Origin: Neoalteromonas facilis
GTDB taxonomy: Bacteria > Pseudomonadota > Gammaproteobacteria > Enterobacterales > Alteromonadaceae
Reading direction: 5' to 3'
DNA length: 64,000 nt
Assembly (NCBI RefSeq): GCF_002807665.1
Contig: NZ_PEAY01000003.1
Location: 124,503 to 188,502, forward strand
Shown here: piece after piece, positions 42,249 through 50,931 of the stretch
How the letters are laid out: each line of letters opens with the position of its first letter
Position numbering within the stretch: the first letter of the stretch is position 1
Made by a program: the position numbers and the translations under genes
Notes under the pieces: generated by a model
What the model saw: the letters and a program-made list of their open reading frames with translations, nothing else
Databases searched by the model: none
What the model was told of the DNA's origin: nothing

Positions 42249-44576
42249 CTAGAATTGATAATTAGCCGTTAACCACCATGTGCGCTTTTCAATTGATGGG
42301 GTGCCATCTGCACCAAGTAAATCACCAGTGCCATTTATGGGGTAGAGTGCGTCTTCATTCCACACATTTTTGATGGTCGCGCCAACCTCAAGATTTTCTA
42401 CACTGTTAAAACGCAAAGCCATACCTAAATTGGCAATATGACCGCCGTTGACCGTTGCTCCAGTAGGCGCGTGGTAACGCCAATAGCGAACGTGCTCGTA
42501 TTGTAAGGAAAAGTCACCTGATGACATTGAGGTATGATAGTTAAGGTGAAAGCGCGAGATGTTTTCAGGGTATGCCGCTACATTGTTACCGTCTAAAACA
42601 TAGCCACCGATAACGCCCGGATCCGCATTGACAACCCCAACATTGGCATGACTTGCACGTAGCATGAGATTATCCATTTGATAGCTCACTTCCAGCTCTA
42701 AACCGCGCTGCGTCAATTTACCGCTTTGATTTTGGTAATACCAATTGCCACCCCATGTACCAATATCGTCAGTCCCAATCTTGTCCCCAAATACGAAGCC
42801 AATCCAAGCGTTAGCGTCTGCCGCGAGGATATCTTCAACAGTATTGTAGAAAGCCACTCCATTTATCTGCCAACGTTCTTGGCTGTATTGGTAGGATATT
42901 TCGAAACTCTCTATGGTTTCAGGCTCAACGGGGGTGAGTGTTTTGAGATCGTTACCAACAATGCCATCAAAATTGAAATCGGCATTGAGTACTGCCAGTT
43001 CATTGGCAATATCAAAGTTACTCTGCGCTAACAAGCCATCCTGCACAAAACCACCACTGTATTGAACGCCTACGGCGCCTCTGAATCCTGTTTGCCAGGT
43101 AAAACGAATGAGGTGAACGCCATTGATGTCGTACAAAGCTCCAAGTCTAGGGCTCAGTTGTGAGCCCCAATTGGGATGGTCATCGAAGCGAAACGCACCA
43201 AAAAAATCAAGTTGCTTATTAAATTGATATAAGTCCTCAACGAATAAACTCTTAATTTGCACACTATCGGGTTTAACCCAGGTATTGGATTCATTCAAAC
43301 TGTTGCTGTGAATAAAACCACCTGCGCCGTTACTGGAGAAGCCAAGCAACTGTATCTCTTCGTTGAGAATGTAATTGTTGCCTTCACTGTTTGTGTTGCC
43401 GTAGTCATAATTCACATATTCCGCACCGAATGCGACGCGGTGATTTGGCAATGGCTCTTCCCAGTTAACCAGTAGTTTTAGGCCTTGACGAACCTCGCCG
43501 GTGCCTCCCATAACCAAGCCTGGCGTAACGAAAGAGTCGGCTACAAAGGTACCGTCTTGTACAAAACTGGAAAATTGACTTTGTGTGGATTCAAAGTTGT
43601 ACCGATTGGCAGTGCCAATGTTGCCTCCATGCGAGAACAACTGATAGTCGTCTTTCGTATAGTTAGCACTGAATTTTATCTTAATGTTGTCGTTTAGCGT
43701 GTAATTGTAGTGGCCGGATATGCCCTGAATAGATTGTTCAACGACTTCTCTGTCACGATAAAAATTGTATAGGTCACGTGTTTGTTCGAAATGAAAAACA
43801 TCCAGCTCAAACTGTTTATGCTTAACATTGGCAAACAGGCTCTGGTGTTCGTTTCTTCTTATTCGATGATTGCGTTCAAACACCGATAAGCCTTGGTCAA
43901 CCCTTGTTCTTGCCCAGCCAACATTAGGCATATGCTGTCCGTCATATTCGCCCTTAGACAAAAATGCGTAGGCGCTGGTGTCTTCATTTTTGTAACGAAA
44001 ATCCGCACTTAACTTTATAAACCCGTTTTCGCCGGCTTTAACCGAAATTGAACTGCCTGACGCTAGTGATTGCTTGGTTACAATGTTAATGACACCTAAC
44101 AGTGCGCCTTGTCCTAACGTCACTGAGCCGGGTCCGCGAATGACTTCGATGCGCTCAATAAGCTCTAAATCAACGCCATTGAGAATGGTATCAGGCGCGC
44201 CCCAGAACCATTCAGTATTAAGGTTTTGGCCATTAAGAAGCAGCATCGTCTTGGAGTTGTTATCGGGTACTACGCCACGAAAGCCTGCGATCGTATCGTC
44301 TTGGTCCTCGACTTGAAAGTAGCCAGGCACATACAGCGTAAGTAATTCATTTAACGTTCGAGCGCCCGATAGGCGAATTGTATCGGCCGATATTGTGGTA
44401 ATTGAGGTGGGTTGCTCACGTAATGTGGTAACGACGTTGGACGCAACCGAAATTTCAATATTTCGTAGCTCCTCCAACGACAACGAAAGAAGCGAATCGA
44501 TGCGACTTTGTGCATTCGCGTGCGCCGCGCATGTGGCACAGGTAACTAACAAAACCGCTCGTTTACTACAATGCAT
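42249..44576 (-). CDS. TonB-dependent outer-membrane receptor
   Basis: About 775 residues. A signal peptide (about 1-23) ends in AHANA. The plug domain (about 45-165) has IEISVASNVVTTLREQPTSI, ARTLNELLTLYVPGY, IERIEVIRGPGSV and GVINIVTK. A beta-barrel of about 600 residues runs to the C-terminal YQF, where the terminal aromatic supports outer-membrane insertion. The ligand cannot be told. I start at ATG 44576 with the signal peptide directly behind it; the TTG at 44639 would add a polar leader. An SGNH lipoprotein lies downstream. Confidence 0.9.
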   Translation of the reverse strand: MHCSKRAVLLVTCATCAAHANAQSRIDSLLSLSLEELRNIEISVASNVVTTLREQPTSITTISADTIRLSGARTLNELLTLYVPGYFQVEDQDDTIAGFRGVVPDNNSKTMLLLNGQNLNTEWFWGAPDTILNGVDLELIERIEVIRGPGSVTLGQGALLGVINIVTKQSLASGSSISVKAGENGFIKLSADFRYKNEDTSAYAFLSKGEYDGQHMPNVGWARTRVDQGLSVFERNHRIRRNEHQSLFANVKHKQFELDVFHFEQTRDLYNFYRDREVVEQSIQGISGHYNYTLNDNIKIKFSANYTKDDYQLFSHGGNIGTANRYNFESTQSQFSSFVQDGTFVADSFVTPGLVMGGTGEVRQGLKLLVNWEEPLPNHRVAFGAEYVNYDYGNTNSEGNNYILNEEIQLLGFSSNGAGGFIHSNSLNESNTWVKPDSVQIKSLFVEDLYQFNKQLDFFGAFRFDDHPNWGSQLSPRLGALYDINGVHLIRFTWQTGFRGAVGVQYSGGFVQDGLLAQSNFDIANELAVLNADFNFDGIVGNDLKTLTPVEPETIESFEISYQYSQERWQINGVAFYNTVEDILAADANAWIGFVFGDKIGTDDIGTWGGNWYYQNQSGKLTQRGLELEVSYQMDNLMLRASHANVGVVNADPGVIGGYVLDGNNVAAYPENISRFHLNYHTSMSSGDFSLQYEHVRYWRYHAPTGATVNGGHIANLGMALRFNSVENLEVGATIKNVWNEDALYPINGTGDLLGADGTPSIEKRTWWLTANYQF

Positions 44577-44936
44577 TACGTCGACTTTTAGACTATTTCT
44601 ATAAGTAAAGCTGGCAAACTGGCGACTGTCAAAAATCAACTTGGCGATTGGTCATTGTTGGTGACCCAACATGGGGGGTGTGATAACAGGTATTTGCTAC
44701 ACTTAAAATGTTGAACCAGCGAACTGATATGGGTTTGCGAGGGCAGAATAAGATGAGCAGCGAATAATGGCGGTCTATCCAAACTACAAGTCGTTAACAC
44801 TGCGACAGTCGTTGAATAATTCGCTAAATGAGACTATTTCATGTATTCTGCGCCCCGCTTGAAAGTAAACACACCGTTCTTTTGAGAAGATAACCTCTAC
44901 ACCTTCATACGTATTAATCACTAGACACTGCCTATT
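44577..44936. other. Gene-free region between TonB receptor and helicase
   Basis: About 360 bases with no supported gene. A short palindrome TGTTGG-TGAC-CCAACA (44656-44671) could be an operator for either divergent gene. Near 44850 there is a TG-TATTCT sequence resembling an extended -10 box for the helicase. No terminator or RNA gene is visible. Confidence 0.3.
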
Positions 44937-46253
44937 ATGACTTTTGACGCTCTCGGACTCATGACGCCGCTACTTTCTGCTCTCGCTAAAAAGGGATATT
45001 CAGAACCTTCGGCTATTCAACTAAAGGCTATTCCGCCTATTTTGGAAGGGCGAGATGTTATGGCCGCTGCACAAACGGGGACCGGAAAGACGGCAGCGTT
45101 TACATTGCCTCTGCTACAGAGGCTAGAACAAAGTGAACGCAGCGTTAGAGCCAATAACGTTAGAGCGTTAATTTTAACCCCAACGCGAGAGTTAGCCGCA
45201 CAGGTTTCGGCCAGTGTCGAAGCATACGGAGAGCAGCTTAATCTAGTGAGTAATCTGGTGTATGGCGGGGTAAAGATCAACCCGCAAATGATGAAGTTAC
45301 GCAAAGGCACCGATATTTTGATCGCGACACCTGGCAGGCTTCTCGATTTGTTTCAGCAAAACGCCATCAAATTTGATCAATTAGAAGTATTGGTACTCGA
45401 CGAAGCTGACCGCATGCTGGATATGGGATTTATTCATGACATCAAGAAAATCCTGGCATTGCTGCCGGCCAAGCGTCAAAACCTTATGTTTTCAGCCACG
45501 TTTTCGGATGAAATCAGAACCTTAGCTCGCACGTTGACACATGATCCAATAGAAGTTTCGGTTACGCCTCCTAATACAACCGTTGAGCGCATTGAGCAAA
45601 AAGTGCATCCGGTTGATAAAAGTAAAAAGACTCAAGTCTTGATCCATCTGATCAAGCACCATCAGTGGTCTCAAGTATTAGTATTCTGCAGAACCAAGCA
45701 TGGCGCGAACAGGCTGGTAACCAAGTTAATCAAAAGTGGCGTTAACTCTGCCGCTATTCACGGTAACAAGAGTCAGAACGTGAGGCTGAAAGCGCTGGCC
45801 GATTTTAAGAGCGGTAAAGTACAAGTACTTGTTGCAACGGATATCGCAGCGAGAGGGATAGATATCGCGTCATTACCCTATGTAGTGAATTTTGACCTGC
45901 CTAATGTGGATGAAGATTATGTGCACCGTATAGGTCGGACGGGGCGTGCAGGGAAGTCTGGATTAGCTATTTCGCTAGTGTCTGCGGACGAAGCTGAACA
46001 GCTGGCCAGCATTGAACGATTGATAAAGCTCACTATTCCAAGGCAAGTGGTTCAGGGCTTTGAACCCAATCAGGCAGTTGCTGAGATTAAACTACCGCCT
46101 AAGAAAATTAAGCGCCCTAAAAAGCCTAAAGTGAAGTCCGCTCCTCAAGAAACGGATACAGCGAAAAAGGAAAAGCCTCGCCATCACGCTAGAAGGCCCA
46201 AGCGTAATACGCGTAAACCTAACGCAAACGCGCCGGTTAGAAAAGGTGATTAG
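44937..46253 (+). CDS. rhlE: DEAD-box RNA helicase (RhlE-like)
   Basis: 438 residues. The Q motif F[10 protein letters not shown] and Walker [25 protein letters not shown], Walker [31 protein letters not shown] and [10 protein letters not shown] are all intact. The C-terminus (about 375-438) is a lysine- and proline-rich tail ([15 protein letters not shown]) typical of the RhlE group, which helps ribosome assembly and RNA turnover. The last eight bases overlap the NYN-domain gene. Confidence 0.92.
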   Translation: MTFDALGLMTPLLSALAKKGYSEPSAIQLKAIPPILEGRDVMAAAQTGTGKTAAFTLPLLQRLEQSERSVRANNVRALILTPTRELAAQVSASVEAYGEQLNLVSNLVYGGVKINPQMMKLRKGTDILIATPGRLLDLFQQNAIKFDQLEVLVLDEADRMLDMGFIHDIKKILALLPAKRQNLMFSATFSDEIRTLARTLTHDPIEVSVTPPNTTVERIEQKVHPVDKSKKTQVLIHLIKHHQWSQVLVFCRTKHGANRLVTKLIKSGVNSAAIHGNKSQNVRLKALADFKSGKVQVLVATDIAARGIDIASLPYVVNFDLPNVDEDYVHRIGRTGRAGKSGLAISLVSADEAEQLASIERLIKLTIPRQVVQGFEPNQAVAEIKLPPKKIKRPKKPKVKSAPQETDTAKKEKPRHHARRPKRNTRKPNANAPVRKGD

Positions 46254-46728
46254 CTCAAAGCCGACAGCGGCAATCTTTGTTGATGTGCAAAACATCTATT
46301 ACACCTGCAAAGAGCACTACAAGCGCTCATTTAATTACCGCGCGCTTATGGAGCGCTTGGATGCGGATTATGACGTGTCAATTGCTAATGCCTATGCCAT
46401 TGACAGCAATAATGAAGGTCAGCGTAAATTTCAAACCGCGCTGCGTAGCATGGGGTTTAATGTCAAGTTAAAGCCCTACATTACGCGCGGGGATGGCTCA
46501 GCGAAAGGCGATTGGGATGTTGGGATCACCATCGACATTATGGACGCTATGGCGCAGGTTGAACATGTGATTTTAATGAGTGGTGATGGTGATTTTGATT
46601 GTCTAATGCGCAGAGTGAATCAGTGTGAGGTTGAGACACATGTGATCAGTGTAGAGGCGTTGACTGCTCTATCGTTGATAAACAGTTGTGATCATCACAT
46701 CCCAATTGTGCAAACAATGCTTCAATAG
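46246..46728 (+). CDS. NYN-domain (LabA/DUF88-like) protein, helicase-coupled
   Basis: 160 residues of NYN/PIN-like fold: [10 protein letters not shown] supplies the first acidic residue, [13 protein letters not shown] and [15 protein letters not shown] the further acidic cluster expected of a PIN-type metal-dependent nuclease. The family is uncharacterised for many members and is related to LabA. The GTG start (46246) overlaps the helicase stop, so it is translationally coupled to rhlE; a joint function in RNA processing is a reasonable guess. SD is the AGAAAAG before the GTG. Confidence 0.82.
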   Translation: MISSKPTAAIFVDVQNIYYTCKEHYKRSFNYRALMERLDADYDVSIANAYAIDSNNEGQRKFQTALRSMGFNVKLKPYITRGDGSAKGDWDVGITIDIMDAMAQVEHVILMSGDGDFDCLMRRVNQCEVETHVISVEALTALSLINSCDHHIPIVQTMLQ

Positions 46729-46812
46729 CAAACAAAATGATTAGCTTTTAATAAGATTAGCTTGCTCGAAAAGCAATTTAAATAAAACAGTATCTAATTT
46801 TTATTATAAGCG

Positions 46813-47001
46813 TATACTACACAGGCTTTAGAGAGTTAAAGCTTTATCTACATAATGCACCTTGCGTCTCCTTTTTCCTCTTTTACTCCTTAGAAGTTGA
46901 ATTTGTATTTTCAGTTGCCTTATTGGCTACTGCCTTTCTTGTGCTATCTAATGCTTTGATGGTGTTTATCACCAAAATTTAAATTTTAAGAGAGTTAATA
47001 T
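46813..47001 (+). promoter_or_regulatory. Long 5' leader of the cold-shock gene
   Basis: A TATACT at 46813-46818 could be the -10 box, though no good -35 is seen. It would give a leader of about 175 bases ending in AGAGAGTTAATAT before the ATG. A long untranslated leader that refolds with temperature is a known property of cspA-type mRNAs. The fold here has not been predicted, and the classic cold-box sequence is not seen. Confidence 0.3.
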
Positions 47002-47214
47002 ATGTCTAATTCAGTAAATGGTATTGTTAAGTGGTTCAATGAAGATAAAGGCTTTGGCTTTTTAACACCTTCAAACGGCGGTAAAGATGTGTTTGTTCAC
47101 TTCCGCTCAATCGTTTCAGAGGGATACAAATCGTTAAGAGAAGGCCAGCAAGTAGAGTTTGTTATTGAACAAGGTCAAAAAGGCCCTGAAGCTTCTAAAG
47201 TAGTTGCACTTTAA
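47002..47214 (+). CDS. Cold-shock protein (CspA family)
   Basis: 70 residues: [19 protein letters not shown] and [10 protein letters not shown] give the RNP1 (KGFGFL) and RNP2 (VFVHF) motifs of the CSD fold, which binds single-stranded nucleic acid and unwinds mRNA structure. Length is the family standard. It stands alone with a probable long leader and is followed by a small hairpin at 47231. Confidence 0.95.
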   Translation: MSNSVNGIVKWFNEDKGFGFLTPSNGGKDVFVHFRSIVSEGYKSLREGQQVEFVIEQGQKGPEASKVVAL

Positions 47215-47230
47215 AAACTACTTATTTGCT

Positions 47231-47252
47231 AAGGCTAGATTTTTCTAGCCTT
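47231..47252 (+). terminator. Hairpin after the cold-shock gene
   Basis: AAGGCTAGA (47231-47239) and its complement (47244-47252) enclose TTTT, 17 bases after the stop. The position suits a terminator, though no T run follows on the plus strand. Confidence 0.55.
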
Positions 47253-47332
47253 CATTCCCATCATCCCCACAATCCGTCATTTTTTGTCAGGCATTTTAGT
47301 TGCCCACTTTTTCCACCTAATAGAAGAACATC

Positions 47333-47500
47333 ATGTTTAATATGAATAATAATGTGCATTTAGAAGCACATCCACCAATCACCTCAATATCGGTGAACAG
47401 GTTTTGCGTTGTTTTTAAAGATGCGCAAAAAATCAAAAGTGCTAACTTTAAGAACTCCTCAGAAACGAGGCAGTTCATTAATTGGCTGGTAGGGATATAA
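47333..47500 (+). CDS. Possible small protein after the cold-shock gene
   Basis: An ATG-initiated frame of 55 codons (47333-47500, TAA stop). It starts MFNMNNNVHLEAHPPITSIS and ends RQFINWLVGI. Its amino-acid composition, with a hydrophobic core and polar ends, is not typical of a random frame. AGAAGA five bases before the ATG is a weak ribosome site. I recognise no family. Without it the stretch 47215-47589 would hold only the hairpin at 47231. Confidence 0.4.
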   Translation: MFNMNNNVHLEAHPPITSISVNRFCVVFKDAQKIKSANFKNSSETRQFINWLVGI

Positions 47501-47589
47501 GCCGTTAAATATATTCACTATCTGAAACCTCTAAATTCCAATCTTATCGAAAATTATGAACGGCTTATTTATCTCCTCATTGTTGAGTC

Positions 47590-49236
47590 CTACCAAGAAC
47601 CATACATCGGGTTAGGCAATAATATTAGCGTGTCGCCGGAGGATTGAATGAGCGCATTAACATCCGCATCATGTTGTGTGGTCTGCGCGAAATCTTCGAT
47701 ATTGTCACCCACTTGCATAATAATGCTCTGAGAGGAGACTATACGCTTGCGTTCGCTACCAGGCTGGTAGCAACTGGCTGAGCCATTTTGAACCTGCTGT
47801 CGACGCAAATCTTTATCATTGATTATTGTGGTGTCATTGATTGCTGATACATCTTCTTTGGTACGACCCATTAAACATGTGTTGTTAGTGCCAATCGGTA
47901 GACCTAATGCTTGCATGTTTGACCATGTATGTTGATCAAGCGCGCGATTACGGTTGGTCACGAGAGACAACGTACCTCCCAGCTCAATCACCGTTGACAT
48001 AAAATCAGCAACACCCGGAACAAGCCCTGCATTTTCTTCAGCTACCCACGCATTCCAGCTTGCGCTGGTATAGTGAGACCCTGTGGTATCCAAACGAACC
48101 TGATATTGACTGTTATCCAGAACGGTTTCGTCAATGTCCATCACTACAGTCCATGCATCGCTGGGTAAAGTCATAGACCTTAAGGTTTTAGAAGCTTGGG
48201 TGTATATTGAGGTGGTCAGGTAACGGTATTCTTTGCTGGTGGTTTGCCATTTGACAGAGTTAGTAATAGGCAATGCTTTAGCTGATAAATTCAGTGATAC
48301 AGCACAGTGGTCACTGAGCATGTTTTCAACTTGCATATCATCAAATGTATGCACGCTAATCGTTTTATCCAGCGTCTGCATAGCTTGTCCACCAATCAAT
48401 ATGTGATCTATTAGCGCAGGATAATAGGGGTGACAGCCTAATGTATCCTTGGTGGTATTAACCAGAGTTGACGCTGTACCATTTGAATTGGTGATTAAAT
48501 CACGGTTAAGTTGGTTATACGGCGCTGATAAGCGGTGATTGAAATCACCCATCAGCACGTAAGGTTGTTTGCTCACTTCTTGTTTTTCTACCCATGCATC
48601 CAGTATCGGGGCTTGTTGCTTGAATATGCTACAGGCTTCGGAGTCAGCACGAGCGTAGTTGTCTACGAAGCATCCGCTTTTCATATGCACGTTTAACACA
48701 TTGACGGGACCCAGTGGGGTGTCAATTTGAAGTTCTAAACCATGTCGCAGGCCTCTAAGACCAAGGCCAAATTCATCCAATGTTGAAACGTTTACAACAT
48801 CAATACCTTTACGTACTGCAATCGCGACTTTTTGCTGCGTTGATGTAAACCCGCTACGCCTGCATGTGTAGGGCTCACTGTCCGGGCGAGCAGAAACGAA
48901 TAGTTGCCATTCACTGGTAGGAAATAACTGAGCAACAGCTTCAACCGATGCTACCTCTTGAAGACCTACAACATCAGCGTCTAATGAGCTCGCATACGCT
49001 TGTAATTTTGCCAGCTCTTCTGAGGTGCGGGGCTTGCAGCCTTGCGAAATTGGGTAGGCAAGGTGTTCTACATTCCAAGTGGTAAAAGATAATTCACCTT
49101 GTATAGTTGTTTCGGCTACTGGACTATGTAGCTCATTATTGATGCTTTTATTGCCAGAGACCGCAACTGAGCAACCACTGCTCGCAATCGCTAAACCAGT
49201 AACTATACACAGTTGATGTAAAACTTTTGAATGCAT
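47590..49236 (-). CDS. Fusion lipoprotein: endonuclease/exonuclease/phosphatase domain + class-B-like HAD acid phosphatase
   Basis: 548 residues. A probable lipoprotein signal (ASSGC, Cys22) precedes an endonuclease/exonuclease/phosphatase-fold domain (about 50-315): TWNVEHL, VVGLQEV, LNVHMKSGCFV, GDFNHRLS, and ENMLSDHCAVSLNL. A HAD acid phosphatase domain follows (about 345-520), with VVMDIDETVLDNSQ, the LVTNRN motif and GDNIEDF near the end. This order of two phosphate-releasing domains on one exported chain suggests stepwise recovery of phosphate from nucleic acid or nucleotides, which is inference. The second domain resembles acid phosphatases of the P4/class B type. It has no close operon partner. 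Confidence 0.85.
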   Translation of the reverse strand: MHSKVLHQLCIVTGLAIASSGCSVAVSGNKSINNELHSPVAETTIQGELSFTTWNVEHLAYPISQGCKPRTSEELAKLQAYASSLDADVVGLQEVASVEAVAQLFPTSEWQLFVSARPDSEPYTCRRSGFTSTQQKVAIAVRKGIDVVNVSTLDEFGLGLRGLRHGLELQIDTPLGPVNVLNVHMKSGCFVDNYARADSEACSIFKQQAPILDAWVEKQEVSKQPYVLMGDFNHRLSAPYNQLNRDLITNSNGTASTLVNTTKDTLGCHPYYPALIDHILIGGQAMQTLDKTISVHTFDDMQVENMLSDHCAVSLNLSAKALPITNSVKWQTTSKEYRYLTTSIYTQASKTLRSMTLPSDAWTVVMDIDETVLDNSQYQVRLDTTGSHYTSASWNAWVAEENAGLVPGVADFMSTVIELGGTLSLVTNRNRALDQHTWSNMQALGLPIGTNNTCLMGRTKEDVSAINDTTIINDKDLRRQQVQNGSASCYQPGSERKRIVSSQSIIMQVGDNIEDFAQTTQHDADVNALIQSSGDTLILLPNPMYGSW

Positions 49237-49367
49237 GTTGGTTCCATGTGTAGAGGTATAAAGAGTGACCTTCTTTCCTTAAATGCGAAGGACACTTAGA
49301 TTAATTAAACATGTTATATTGTAACAATCAGGTTGGGCAAGCGGAACTCATAATTTATTCATGTGTT

Positions 49368-49898
49368 TTAAGCAGCACGTGAATCGGCTTCAGCTGTCGC
49401 GGGTAATAAGTCTTCTAAAAAGAATGCTGATAGTTCGGCGCGACTGCTAAGCCCGGCTTTCGCATACACAGCCATCGATTGCACCCGAGCCGTTTTTTCT
49501 GTGGTGTTTCGAACGGCGGCTATTTCTTTCAGACTTAAGCCTTTTAATAGTAAAAATGCCACTTCTCGCTCCGCTGGAGTCAAGTTCCAGCTTGTAAGTT
49601 GCTGATCAATCAACTTTGAAAGACCTTCAAGACAGACCTTTGACTGCGATCGCCATTGCTCGGCTTCTTTTCTTAAGGTAGCCGAAATGCGGCGTTGTTG
49701 ATTCAAAGCTTGTCTGACTTGAAGCAGATCTTTGATGATATAAAAAATACCACCGAGTGCGAGCAGCCCAGCAATGCCCTCGATTAGTATATGCCAAGCG
49801 GCAACGCCTTCTCTAAAGTCAATTATGAGGTCTGCCACGATAATCGCTGTGATGAGGATCAACGTTGTCAGTAAAATTAATCTGTCGCGATTATTCAT
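49368..49898 (-). CDS. Membrane-anchored LuxR-type HTH protein
   Basis: 176 residues. Two membrane helices (about 8-27 and 36-57) are followed by a coiled segment and a LuxR/GerE helix-turn-helix at about 108-165 (LTPAEREVAFLLLKGLSLKEIA, then ARVQSMAVYAKAGLSSRAEL). It has no receiver or ligand domain, so the membrane segments or the linker must sense the signal. It lies eight bases after the cytochrome b561 gene and is probably co-transcribed. A membrane-tethered regulator next to a redox protein could report respiratory state, which is inference. Confidence 0.83.
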   Translation of the reverse strand: MNNRDRLILLTTLILITAIIVADLIIDFREGVAAWHILIEGIAGLLALGGIFYIIKDLLQVRQALNQQRRISATLRKEAEQWRSQSKVCLEGLSKLIDQQLTSWNLTPAEREVAFLLLKGLSLKEIAAVRNTTEKTARVQSMAVYAKAGLSSRAELSAFFLEDLLPATAEADSRAA

Positions 49899-49906
49899 TA
49901 GTGCTC

Positions 49907-50629
49907 TTAATCCTCATGTTCATACTCATAATGCTCACTCGTTTCGTATTCGGTCATATGGAATGATTGCCCTAAAATATCGAGTGTTCGGGTTGTCGCA
50001 TCAAAATTGCTCACTAAGTAAAAAAGCATAAATAGACTAAGCGATAACAATATAGCGCCAGACTTCTTCCGACTCGCTACGGGAGTTACGGGTTCATCCA
50101 GTTTTTCTTTCATGCCATGCAGCATACTTTTTCCAAGGCTATCTTTATGCTTTTTCGTGTGGATCACGATGCCTGCTATATGCAGCAGCACAATAACTAT
50201 GAACGCGTTTGCTAACAGCTCATGAATATCCTCGATTTCCTCACCACCAATACCGGATATCATACAAAAACCCGTTGTCGCTAGAGACAGGGTAAGCAAA
50301 AACATTGCGATCGCCGCCCAACTCGAAGCTGGATTATGCCCAGTCCATACCTTAGCACCGTCTGACGTTATATTTTTGATATAGGACAATAATGCGTTGG
50401 GCTGTAGAGAAAAATCGCTAAAGCGAGCGTGACGCGTCCCGATCAATCCCCACAGGATTCGCCAAAGTACCAGAGCACTTATGAAAATACCGGCAAGCAT
50501 ATGATAGGAAAATGCAGTATCGTCATCATCTATAGTATTAGCGATGGTAAATGCAGTGATAAAACCGGTTGCAAATAACCAGTGGAAGACTCTTGTGGGC
50601 ACATCATATACACGCGTTTTCATCATCAT
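49907..50629 (-). CDS. Cytochrome b561-family membrane protein
   Basis: 240 residues with four core membrane helices, plus one near the C-terminus. Histidines for two heme b groups are in RVFHWLFATGF, FSYHMLAGIF, IEDIHELLANAF and LLHIAGIVIH. Bacterial b561 proteins pass electrons between quinol and soluble or periplasmic partners. The C-terminus is His- and Glu-rich (SEHYEYEHED). AAGG before the triple ATG gives the start at 50629; which ATG is used is uncertain within six bases. It is followed by the LuxR-type gene. Confidence 0.87.
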   Translation of the reverse strand: MMMKTRVYDVPTRVFHWLFATGFITAFTIANTIDDDDTAFSYHMLAGIFISALVLWRILWGLIGTRHARFSDFSLQPNALLSYIKNITSDGAKVWTGHNPASSWAAIAMFLLTLSLATTGFCMISGIGGEEIEDIHELLANAFIVIVLLHIAGIVIHTKKHKDSLGKSMLHGMKEKLDEPVTPVASRKKSGAILLSLSLFMLFYLVSNFDATTRTLDILGQSFHMTEYETSEHYEYEHED

Positions 50630-50742
50630 GCCTTATGTGGAAATCAATATATTACGTGTCTAACACTAGGCTCGAAATGAATAGAAAGCTATTGTCCATA
50701 TGACCTATGATTATCCTTATGTCCTATGGAACCAGCCGAAAT

Positions 50743-50772
50743 AAAAAGAGCCACACGGGCGTGGCTCTTTTT
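50743..50772. terminator. Rho-independent terminator after the 7TM-DISM cyclase
   Basis: AAAAAGAGCCAC (50743-50754) and its complement (50761-50772) enclose a six-base loop, with T runs on both strands. It separates the diguanylate cyclase from the cytochrome b561 gene, both on the minus strand. Confidence 0.85.
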
Positions 50773-50931
50773 TAACGTGTAACGCCAGCCACTCTCGCAA
50801 CGAAACTCCATACTTCGTGTTGAGCTTGCTCAATAGGGAGCGGGGGCCTAGCGGTTAAAGCGGTTCTCACGCCCGTATGCAGCATTGAGGCAAGTATCAA
50901 TGGATTGTGGTTACAGTCTACTGCGAAATAG

